Below are positions 50,281 through 59,012 of a stretch of 64,000 nt of DNA, in pieces. Both the position numbers and the translations under genes were made by a program. The notes beneath the pieces are model-generated. The model had not been told where the DNA came from, made no database searches, and worked only from the letters and a program-made list of their open reading frames with translations. Within the stretch, counting starts at the first letter, position 1, and each line of letters starts with the position of its first letter. This DNA comes from Diplonema japonicum (taxonomy: Eukaryota; Euglenozoa; Diplonemea; Diplonemida; Diplonemidae). The stretch lies in assembly GCA_964019335.1 (NCBI GenBank), contig OZ025720.1:415001-479000 (forward strand). Reading direction: 5' to 3'.

Positions 50281-51744
50281 GGGTCATGTGGCAGGCGCAC
50301 CCCTAGAGCCCCTCGATGCTGCCTTGTTGCAGGAGGACTTCCCCTGTCTGGGTTCGAATGGATAAAGCCGTCTTTTCTTCGGCGGCACATCGGCAGCCGT
50401 GCTAAGGAGGTTGGTCCTCGCAATACGAGATTGGCTGTTCTTGTTGGTCAGATCACTGGAGGCAACATCACTGTGAAAGCCCCGAGGAGCAGAGCCGGTT
50501 CATTTTTTCATAGCGCTTTTTGCGTTAAAAAGCGAAAGCCTGGACAGCTGCGTTTCATCCTCGCCTGCACAGGTCTGAACAAGAGTCTGAGCCACTTACC
50601 CTTGCCACCGTGTAACTTCCCCTCCTATCGTGAGATAGTCGAGACCATGTTTCGAGGAGCCTACTTCATCGAGCACGATTTCAAATCATGGTTTTTCCAG
50701 TTTGAGCTGCACAAGGAATCGCGGCCTTTCTTCTCGTTCAGAGTGGATGGGAATATCTTGCAGATGCAGCGGCTTGCAATGGGATACCGAGCCGCGCCGC
50801 AGCTGGGTCAAGCCGTCGCCAGATGTGTGGCTAACGAGTCTGTGAGAAATTCATCCGTTCTGGCTGTCGTCTGGCTGGACAACATCGTACTCATCGACAA
50901 AGACCTGGGTACGTTGAAGGAGGCTTCGCTCAGGTTCGAAGCTCTGTGCCAGAGGTACTGCATCGTGATCGGCGAGACGTCGGCTCCATCACAGGTGGGT
51001 AGAGTCTTGGGTCTGGAGTTCGACCTCCAATGCAAGAGATGGAGGATGTGCAGCAAGTGGATCGAAGCCCTGAAACCGGTACTGGAGGACTTCGTGTTTG
51101 ACAGACCCCTACAGCTTCGGAGGTGGTGGAGGCTCTGCGGTCTTGTACTTTGGCGAGCTCATGCGCTGGCCCTCCCTCTTTTCAGGTTCAAGTCCATCCT
51201 TAGGTGGATGTCGGGTGTGTGCAAAGGCAAGGACCTCGATGCTGCTAGTCGAGCGGGTTTTTGGACTACACTCATAATGATACCAGCGTCGGTGCAACGT
51301 GCGTTGCAAGCCGCTTTCGAAGAGTTGAGACAGAACGAATGGAAGCGGTGGGCCGAGCGACCTACAGTAAGGCTCGAGGCCTTCACGGATGCCAGCTTGA
51401 CGGGGTGGTGCTGCATGCTAATGCTCGACGGGAAGAAACACGTCAGGTGGGGACGTATACCGCAAGCCTTGGCGGGAGCGGCCATTGCTCGATTGGAGAT
51501 GTATGCCCTGCTGGAACTGCTAGAATTTGCTTTTCGGGTGTTGGGTCTCCAGAACGTGGTGCTTCACGTGGGTATCGACAGCACTGTCGTTCTTGGTGCT
51601 TGGTGGAAGGCCTACTCCGGTGACGAGGTCATGCTCGAGATGCTGTGCCAGGGCCGAGAGATCGCGGAGGAGGCGCAAAGCGAGGTGTCTGGGTTCTACG
51701 TGAGGTCCCAGGAGAACCCGGCGGATGCGTACACTAGGTTGTGA
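50281..51744 (+). CDS. Reverse transcriptase - RNase H
   Basis: The frame is open from 50281 and codes about 487 aa with no ATG near its start, so it is expressed by fusion, by frameshift, or not at all. RT motifs: motif A AYFIEHDFKSWFFQF, motif B QRLAMGYRAAPQLGQ, motif C VVWLDNIVLI (second catalytic Asp replaced by Asn, Tyr by Trp), motif E RVLGLEFDLQCKRW. The RNase H domain follows with EAFTDASLTGW, IARLEMYALLELL, GIDSTVVLGAW and NPADAYTRL, so all four acidic residues are present. Related to DIRS-group RTs. Confidence 0.8.
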   Translation, partial: GSCGRRTPRAPRCCLVAGGLPLSGFEWIKPSFLRRHIGSRAKEVGPRNTRLAVLVGQITGGNITVKAPRSRAGSFFHSAFCVKKRKPGQLRFILACTGLNKSLSHLPLPPCNFPSYREIVETMFRGAYFIEHDFKSWFFQFELHKESRPFFSFRVDGNILQMQRLAMGYRAAPQLGQAVARCVANESVRNSSVLAVVWLDNIVLIDKDLGTLKEASLRFEALCQRYCIVIGETSAPSQVGRVLGLEFDLQCKRWRMCSKWIEALKPVLEDFVFDRPLQLRRWWRLCGLVLWRAHALALPLFRFKSILRWMSGVCKGKDLDAASRAGFWTTLIMIPASVQRALQAAFEELRQNEWKRWAERPTVRLEAFTDASLTGWCCMLMLDGKKHVRWGRIPQALAGAAIARLEMYALLELLEFAFRVLGLQNVVLHVGIDSTVVLGAWWKAYSGDEVMLEMLCQGREIAEEAQSEVSGFYVRSQENPADAYTRL

Positions 51745-51869
51745 CATGTTTTTTCCTTGGCACGAGCGCGCTGGTGGCCTACCCCACTCCTGGCCAAGGT
51801 TCGCTAAGACGAATCTGTGACCTAAGGGACACGCGGCGGGGAGGGGGGGGGCGTGTTCATAAGTGGACT

Positions 51870-52027
51870 GCTCGTGCGCACAAACAAATGGAGCGCCAAA
51901 CTAGTTTTTTTGTTTTAACAATATTATTGTCGAGACTAAAAACTAGTTGATGGCAGTGTAATGAGCTATTTTATTAGGTAAAATTCCGCTCGTGTGCACA
52001 AACAAATGGAGTGCCAAACTAGTTTTT
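51870..52027 (+). repeat. Split direct repeats B1-A2-B2
   Basis: B1 51870-51909 (GCTCGTGCGCACAAACAAAT, GGAGCGCCAAACTAGTTTTT); A2 51909-52006; B2 51988-52027 (GCTCGTGTGCACAAACAAAT, GGAGTGCCAAACTAGTTTTT). A and B share the 20-nt segment at their junction, as expected for a circular intermediate. Confidence 0.85.
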
Positions 52028-52442
52028 GTTTTATTTCACTCTTCGTCATTTTCTTCACTCACTAGGGGCCTCATTATTTAACGCGAAACAGCCATTATTT
52101 AATGCAAAATCACCATTATTTAACTAGTTAAATAATGAGATTTTGCAGTTAAATAATGGCCCTTCAGAGTGGAAAAATGAGTCTCACCGTGGAAAAAAAT
52201 GCACCCAACCCCTTGAAATTTTTTTTTGGGGTGGGCGTATTTTGACTATTTTTGGCCATCTGAGGCCATTCCAGCCCTTAAAAGTGGGAATAAGTGCCTT
52301 ACTTCCCCTTTAAATGCCATGGCGAAATAGCAACCCCATATTACCTTAGGAAACTCCCCAAAAAGGCTGACCTGTGTGAAAAAAAACAGCAGTGAAAGCA
52401 GTGAAGAGTGAGTGACTCAAATGACAAAGAGTGAAATAAAAC
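52028..52442. mobile_element. MITE with ~36-bp TIRs and internal tandem units, copy 1
   Basis: Ends are inverted repeats (GTTTTATTTCACTCTT, one mismatch, GTCATTT, then divergent, then CACTCACT). The interior has near-copies of CATTATTTAACGCGAAA and a 24-bp perfect palindrome at 52114-52137 (core TTTAACTAGTTAAA). It directly abuts the retrotransposon's right end. A longer copy is at 56680-57113. Confidence 0.75.
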
Positions 52443-52666
52443 GACTTACTTGCCACCAAATGAGCCATTATTTAACTCTTGTTACCCGTTTTTTTGCACT
52501 CGGGCCCTGTGTGTGGAATCCACCAAGTTCCGACTTTTCAGTTTGGCAGAAGGGAATGGAACGACCCACCCCTGCCCTTGCATGTCCTCCTTCACGAGCC
52601 TCACTAGTGCTGTGTTGATGGTGTTCATCTCTGCTTGGAAACTGTCACACAGGTTGCAGACGCCTA

Positions 52667-52787
52667 CTGAACAGCCAATGGAAAGTTTTGACCCCACTTG
52701 GACTGAAAAAAATCTTTTAAAAATCACTTTAGGAATTTTCCTTAGGGTCTAAATGGCCACCTGAAAATTACAAAATCAAGCTTCATT
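52667..52787 (+). repeat. Host repeat interrupted by the element at 52788
   Basis: Begins CTGAACAGCCAATGGAAAG and ends AAAATCAAGCTTCATT. The same sequence at 55694-55802 continues without the CAGTGATGG insertion, so it marks the exact left boundary of that element. Confidence 0.75.
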
Positions 52788-52961
52788 CAGTGATGGGTGA
52801 ATCCGGTCCGGTCCGGTGTACCCATTTTAACGGACTGACCAGACTGACCGGATTGGCCAGACTGACCGGATTGGCCGGACTGACCGGACTGACCAGACTC
52901 AAAAATTTTCTGCAATTTTTGACACACCTGCAAACACTTTTTTTTCAAATATTTTTGGACA

Positions 52962-52992
<31 letters not shown>

Positions 52993-54972
52993 GCCTTTTT
53001 TTTTTTTTTTTTTTTCTTTTTCTTCTTCTTCATACCACAGACATGCACAGCTCCATCAAGCCATTTGCACCTATCTACTCCAGTGCACTGCAGCTGCAGG
53101 TATGTACAAATGTCCGGAAATGTTGTATTTGGATGTAATACAACCCGGCTGTGGTGATCGATGCGGAACACAGAAGAAGCTACAACCCGGCCGCAGTGAG
53201 AGATATATGAGTTAAAGGACCTGCACAAGACTACTTGATTACAGGGGTACACCACAGCCAAGTTGTAGCTTCTTCTGCATTCCGTGTCGTGTCCTTAATG
53301 TGTGTGGTGTTCAGCTCAACCCCAGCTGGGGCGTCCTGGGTAACCAAGATTCTGCTTGTGCAGGATTGGGTCGTTCCATTCCCTTCTGCCAAACTGAAAG
53401 TCGGAACTTGGCAGAATGGCAGAACCGGAACTTGGTGGAACAGGGAATTCCTTACTTTTTTTTTTGTTTTAACAATATTATTGTCGAGACTAAAACTAGT
53501 TGATGGCAGCGTAATGAGCTATTTTATTAGGTAAAATTCCACTCATGCGCACAAACAAATGGAGTGTCAAACTAGTTTTCCCCCCCCCCTTTTTTTTCCT
53601 CTTTGCATCATCAAGGTTGAAAGTGGTGACTATATCACCACAACACTGACAGCACAATATTCCATGTCGTGTCCTTAATGTGTGCAGTGTGCAGCTCAAC
53701 ACCAGCCATGGCCCTGGTAACTAAGATTCTGGGCCTGTGTAGTTTGCTGCCAGTTCATCACCCTGAGCATCTGCAATACGTTCCTCCACTCGGGCACAAC
53801 CGGTGATGACCAACATGGAGGTCAACAGTGAACAACACATCTGATGTACTTCTTATATTTCCATATTTCTGTGATCCCCACCACCAAATAACATGAAAGA
53901 GGTAAAGGAGACCAGTGACAGGGGGTGCACCTTGGCCGCTTCTGCATTCTGTGTCGTGTCCTTAATGCATGCGGTGTGTAGCTCAACCCCAGCTGGTGCC
54001 CTAAGTAGTTACTCACCCTGAGCATCTGCAATTTGTTCTTCCACTCAGGGTGCTACAGGTGATGACCAGCCAAGTGGATGGAGGAAATGCCTGTTCATCG
54101 TGTTGGCGGTGCCTGCACAAGAACTGTTAACTTGATACAGGGGGGCACTGCAGCTGAGTTGTAGCTTCTTCTGTGTTCTGTGTTGTGTTCTTAATGTGTG
54201 CAGATGCTTAGGGTGACAAACAGGCAGCAAACTACACCACACACATTAAAGACATGACACAGAATGCAGAAGAAGCTACAACTCGGTTGCGGTGCACCCC
54301 TGTAATCAAGCAGACAGTTCTTGTGCAGGGCACCACCAACACCAGCCTCTTTTAACTCATATATATATCATTCAGGTGGTGGGGATAACATGGAAATATA
54401 AGAAGTACATCAGATGTGTTGTTTGCTGTTGACCTCCATGTTGGTCCAAGTGGAGAACATAATGCAGATGCTCAGGGTGATGAATTGGCAGCAAACTGCA
54501 TAAGCGCAGAATCTTGGTTACCCCGGGTTGCTATGGCTGGGGTTAAGCTGCACACTGCATGGGTAACCAAGATTCTGCACTCGTGTGGTTTGCTCGGTGA
54601 TGACCAATGAGGAGGTCAACAGCAAACAACACATCTGATGTTTTTCTTATATTTTCATGTTATCCCCACCACCTGAAAAAGAAGATAAAGGTTTTTTTTT
54701 TTTTTTTTTTTTTTCTTCGTTTCTCGTTGTTTTTGTTGTTGTTGTTGTCTCTCAGTACCTGTGTAACATCTTTTCTTGTAGACATCTGTTTATATGTTTG
54801 AACTCTGCAGCAAAAAAAAGGGGGGGATGTGGTGTTGTGGTTGTATCTTGTTGGGTCTGGTTCAGTCCAGTCCAGTCTGGTCCAGTCTGGTCAGTCTGGC
54901 ATAATTGGGTCGAAATTCATGCTGGATCTGGTCCAGTCTGGTCTAGTCCTAATTAGGATTCACCCATCACTG
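52788..54972. mobile_element. 2.2-kb foldback-like element with 17-bp perfect TIRs
   Basis: Left end CAGTGATGGGTGAATCC (52788-52804) and right end GGATTCACCCATCACTG (54956-54972) are perfectly inverted. Each is followed inward by a different short tandem array: CCGGT and GACTGACCGGATTGGCC units at 52802-52900, GGTCCAGTCT units at 54850-54950. The interior contains the dispersed 51-bp units in opposite orientations and a solo retrotransposon repeat (53463-53579). No transposase. The tip resembles hAT termini (CAG-G-TGG type), but no 8-bp target duplication is seen. Confidence 0.7.
53463..53579 (+). repeat. Solo A-B split repeat of the YR retrotransposon
   Basis: TTTGTTTTAACAATATTATT through AAACTAGTTTT matches A2-B2 at 51909-52027 with a few changes and no coding body. 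It looks like a remnant left by recombination or by a second, deleted copy. Confidence 0.8.
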
Positions 54973-55095
54973 CTAGGATAGGTACTTTTGAGAAAAAAAA
55001 GTTTTTTCTTTTGGAAAAAAAATCAATTTTTGGGTGTCTTTGACAACTTTTTTTGGGTGGAAAAAAAATTTTTTTGGACACTATAAAAAATTTTT
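54973..55095 (+). repeat. Shared AT-rich segment, copy 2
   Basis: CTAGGATAGGTACTTTTGAG to GTGTCTTTGACAACTTTTTT; also at 56411-56520 and inverted at 46791-46904. In copies 1 and 2 it begins immediately after a CACTG element tip. Confidence 0.7.
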
Positions 55096-55254
55096 TTTTT
55101 GCCCCCGTGGTGGGGATAACATGAAAAAACATCAGATGTGTTGTTCACTGTTGACCTCCTCATTGGTCATACAAGCACAGCTCTTGGTTACCTGGGGTGC
55201 CCTGGCTCATGCTGATATGGTGACAGCTGCCAGGCAGAGCTGACAGCCCTGGAG

Positions 55255-55637
55255 CAGTGTTGTTATGGGAAAAAACCCAGGGGGGTGGGGGGGGGTGGGG
55301 GGGCAAAAAAAATTTTTTTTTCTAGGGACCCTCACTCATTTAGCACCCTCAAAACAGACTTTTTTGGAAATTTTTGGCCAAAAAATAATTTTTTTTTTCC
55401 CAGGGGACCCCAAACTTGGGGTCACTTTGGCCATTTTTGACCCCAAAATTTTTTTTCTGGAAAAAGCCAGAAATCATGAAATTTATATTTAAAACACCTT
55501 AAAAACCCATTTCTGCAAACCAAAAAGTTCAGAAAGGTGTTGAGGTGGAATACACATCTCTAAACTATATTCTGAAGTAAAAAGTAAGTAAAAATCCAAA
55601 ATTTTCAGGGGGGTAACTCATTCTCATAACAACACTG
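55255..55637. mobile_element. 383-bp MITE with CAGTGTTGTTATG ends
   Basis: Left CAGTGTTGTTATGGGAA (55255-) and right TTCTCATAACAACACTG (55621-55637) are inverted with one mismatch in 17. No coding capacity. The same tip occurs alone at 46694 and a shorter version (CAGTGTTGCC) at 56095. The 8-bp flanks do not match, so the target duplication is unclear. Confidence 0.7.
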
Positions 55638-56679
55638 GGAGGGTAAAAATTTTTTTTTTTTTGAACACCCAATTTGGTCCTGAAAATGGAATTCTGAACA
55701 GCCAATGGAAAGTTTTGACCCCACTTGGACTGAAAAAAATCACTTTAGGAATTTTCCTTAGGGTCTAAATGGCCACCTGAAAATCACAAAATCAAGCTTC
55801 ATTTTAGAATGGTATTTTTGGAATTTTGGCCTAATTTTGGGTGATGATAAGCAAAATGCTCCTTGAAGTAGGTTTCCCAGCTGTGGTTACCTAATCGAAT
55901 TTTTTTTTCTTCAAGGAATCAACTTTCTTCCGAAAATTTAAGAGATTCATATCATTCTAGCACCTTATAACTCACTTTTCAGGAAACACACAATTTCACA
56001 CATTTGAATTTATTCTTTAGTTTTTTTCTGAACCTATTTAATTTTTAAACCTAATAAAGAAAGAGTAAATCTCCCAATCAAAACTTTTTAGTACCAGTGT
56101 TGCCAAAATGGGTTGAAAATTAAAGTACCCAGCTGTGGTTACTTAATCAAAAAGGAATTTAATAGCCCATTTAACCATGTATTCAAACTTTTTCCCTCTT
56201 ACTTGCTTGAGAAAACCAACAGATAGACCATTACTAGGCCTGATATAGGTACCCTTTTAAGAAAACAATCAATTTTTCTGAGGTAAAAAACCACTTTTCA
56301 GGTGTTTTTGACCACTTGTTCATGTGAAAAATAATTTTTTTTGGGCACCTTTTTTTTTGACCCCCAAACTTCTCACTTTCACCCCACTTCACTAAAAGCC
56401 TCTTTTAAGGCCTAGGATAGGTACTTTTGAGAAAAAAAAATTTTTTTTTGGAAAAAAAAATCAATTTTTGGGTGTCTTTGACAACTTTTTTTGGGTGGAA
56501 AAAAATTTTTTTTGGTTTTTTAAAACACATGCTGTGTTGTGCACCCCGTGTTGCATACATCATGTGTGTCGAAAATTTGTGGTGTTGGGGTGGTTTGTGG
56601 GCCAGACCCCTCAGACCACCAGTCTGGCCAACACTGCCCATCCCTTTTTTTACTTTTTTTTTTTTTTTTCTTTTTTTTT
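55638..56679. other. Repeat-derived, gene-free stretch
   Basis: Contains the uninterrupted host repeat (55694-55802), a further CAGTGTTGCC motif (56095), shared AT-rich segment copy 3 (56411-56520) and an inverted CCAACACTG tip at 56628-56636 preceded by CAGACC/CAGTCTGG units. No gene. Confidence 0.6.
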
Positions 56680-57113
56680 TTTTATTTCACTCTTCGTCAT
56701 TTTCTTCACTCACTAGGGGCCTCATTATTTAACGCGAAATGGCCATTATTTAACGCGAAACGGCCATTATTTAACGCGAAATCGCCATTATTTAACTAGT
56801 TAAATAATGAGATTTTGCAGTTAAATAATGGCCCTTCAGAGTGAAAAAATGGGTCTTGTCGTGGAAAAAAATGCACCCAACCCCTTGAAAAATTTTTTTG
56901 GGGTGGGGGTATTTTGACTATTTTTGGCCATCTGAGGCCATTCCAGCCCTTAAAAGTGGGAATAAGTGCCTTACTTCCCCTTTAAATGCCACGGCGAAAT
57001 AGCTACCCTGTATTACCTTAGGAAAATCCCCAAAAAGCTGACCTGCGTGAAAAAAAACAGCAGTGAAAGCAGTGAAGAGTGAGTGACTCAAATGACGAAG
57101 AGTGAAATAAAAC
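56680..57113. mobile_element. MITE copy 2 with three 21-bp internal units
   Basis: Full-length relative of 52028-52442: same TIRs (TTATTTCACTCTTCGTC), three tandem copies of a 21-bp unit beginning CATTATTTAACGCGAAA, and the same palindrome (core TTTAACTAGTTAAA). Confidence 0.75.
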
Positions 57114-57252
57114 GACTTACTTGCCGCCAAATGAGCCATTATTTAACACTCGTTACCCGTTTTTTTGCACTCGGGCCCTGCGGGCCCTCGTGCAAAAAAT
57201 TCGAGAACTCGAGTTAAATAATGACTCATTATTTGTTGGCAATAAATAGTTA

Positions 57253-57440
57253 TTATTTCACTCTTCGTCATTTTCTTCACTCACTAGGGGCCTCATTATT
57301 TAACGCGAAATGGCCATTATTTAACGCGAAACGGCCATTATTTAACGCGAAATCGCCATTATTTAACTAGTTAAATAATGAGATTTTGCAGTTAAATAAT
57401 GGCCCTTCAGAGTGAAAAAATGGCCCTTCAGAGTGGAAAA
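57253..57440 (+). mobile_element. MITE copy 3, truncated right end
   Basis: Left TIR, three 21-bp units and palindrome as in copy 2. After CCCTTCAGAGTG a short stretch is duplicated and the element stops without its right TIR. Confidence 0.75.
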
Positions 57441-58154
57441 ATGAGTCTCCACTGTGACTCATTATTTGTTGGCAATAAATAGTTATTTTTGCATTGTACT
57501 TTTCTTGCAAAGGCCTCTTTTTAATATTTTTTTCAAAGCAGGTCTCCAAACCCCCTGACATTTTTTTTAATTTTTTTTTTTTTTTTTTTTTTTTTGCGAA
57601 ATAACAATGGGACCCACCCATGCGAAACTAGGGGGAAGAAACTAAAGGGAGGAGGATATCAGGGTGCACGGCGGAGTGAACAAGGGACGGGAAAGGCTTT
57701 TTTTATTTACTTTCATTCTTTCTCGTTCACTGGGAACCAAGGAGAGGTAGGGGGGGAAAAAGGTGAAAAGAAGTTCAAGAAAGTTGGGGGGGAGGGAGGG
57801 CTATCAGAACTTGAGAGGAAGAGATGGAGGGGGGAAAAAGAAAAAAGAAAATTAAAAAGAAAGAAATAAAAAAGTTTTCTTTTTCCTAAACCACCCTTGA
57901 AATAGGTTCTTTTCTTTTTTTTTTTTTTTTTTTTTTTTTAAACCTAGAACCCATATCAAACAATCTTTTTCATTTTCTTTCTTTTAAACTTTTAAACTAG
58001 GAATTTTTTTTACATAGTCACAACAAGGTAGTATGAGCCTTGCCTCACATCCCACCCAAACCTAGGACCTCTTTTTTTGAACCTTTGAAACCAAAAGTGC
58101 CAAAAAAATGCAAGCCCCAGCCTAAATTTGGGCCTTTGTGACACAAAAAACACA
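57441..58154. other. Low-complexity spacer
   Basis: T runs (57555-57594, 57920-57938) and purine-rich DNA. No gene seen. Confidence 0.5.
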
Positions 58155-58273
58155 AAGAAATTTTTTGGTCCCAAGAGTCCCCTGAGTCCCCTCCAGACCC
58201 CTGAAAATTTCAGGGGACTCCTGTCCTGTCCCTTGGAGTCCCCTGAGTCCCTCAAGGGTCTGGACCAACACTG
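58155..58273 (-). repeat. Element right end with GAGTCCCCT array and CCAACACTG tip
   Basis: Units of GAGTCCCCT and CCCTTGGAGTCCCCTGAGT end in GGTCTGGACCAACACTG (tip 58263-58273). The tip is the inverse of CAGTGTTGGTC at 46905-46915. It could be the far end of a large element or another solo end. Confidence 0.55.
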
Positions 58274-59012
58274 GGCTGGGCTGTCGTGCTACCAGCAGAA
58301 CCAGTGGTGGGCCAGGTGCCTGTCTGTTTGCCACTATGCACCCAAGTGTGTGAAGATCGGCAACAAGGCTACACTCACGATAAATAAATACACGATGTGA
58401 GAAAAAGGAGGGATTCTCTCTTATTTTAAAAAGAAAAAATCTTTTTTTTTTTGAATTACTACCTTTTTATTATTGAATTATTTTTGTGTCCCATTTGTGG
58501 TAAATGTTTTCTGACCAAAGCGGCTAGGAAGAGCAGGATGTGTAAGGTGATGACACTTGTCCCTTCCCTGAACACCACTCTTTAAAAAATAAAAAAAAAA
58601 ATAAAAAAAAAAGAAAAGCCGAAAGAACCTTAGGACCTTTGACCTCCGGTTTCAAACTTCTTCCTCTCTTTTTTTTTTTAAGCAGATTCTTTTTCTTCTT
58701 CTTTTTTGGTGGGTCGTAGCCAATTTCGCGTTCCATCATATTTTGAGATATGCGTCTCATCCTTTTCTCCTTCTATCTTCTCCCGTTTACCCTCCCTCCC
58801 ACCCTTTGTATCATGGGCTTCACTTTTTATAAAGGTACCTCCAAAATATTATTCCAAAGGTTTTACAAAGTCCATCCACTGATACTCTTCTTTATGACAA
58901 TTTTTTTGTTTTTGCTTTTTGTTTTTTCTTTTTCTCCTTTTTTTAATATATATCACACAGGTTTCTTTTTACAATCTTCTTTCCTTTAAAAAAAAAAAGA
59001 AAAAAAAGATAA
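58274..59012. other. Spacer upstream of plus-strand genes
   Basis: No gene. A strong pyrimidine tract at 58900-58955 ends in ATATATCACACAG, a likely acceptor for the transcript of the next gene. Confidence 0.5.

Larger units (their letters stand above)
48061..52027 (+). mobile_element. Tyrosine-recombinase retrotransposon (VIPER/Ngaro-like) with split direct repeats
   Basis: About 4.0 kb. The left repeat A1 (48061-48159) recurs as A2 (51909-52006). B1 (51870-51909) recurs as B2 (51988-52027), giving A1-ORFs-B1-A2-B2, the split-direct-repeat layout of Ngaro/VIPER-type YR retroelements. Inside are two Gag-like ORFs, a tyrosine recombinase and RT-RNase H, in that order. VIPER elements have the recombinase before the RT, whereas DIRS1 has it after. 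Frameshifts in the recombinase region and an altered RT catalytic motif suggest an inactive copy. The orientation (plus) is opposite to the gene array to its left. Confidence 0.85.

Noticed and set aside
46905-58273. One 11-kb transposon bounded by CAGTGTTGGTC and GACCAACACTG
   Set aside because: The tips match over 11 bp, but several similar tips lie between them and the subterminal arrays differ, so separate elements are more likely.
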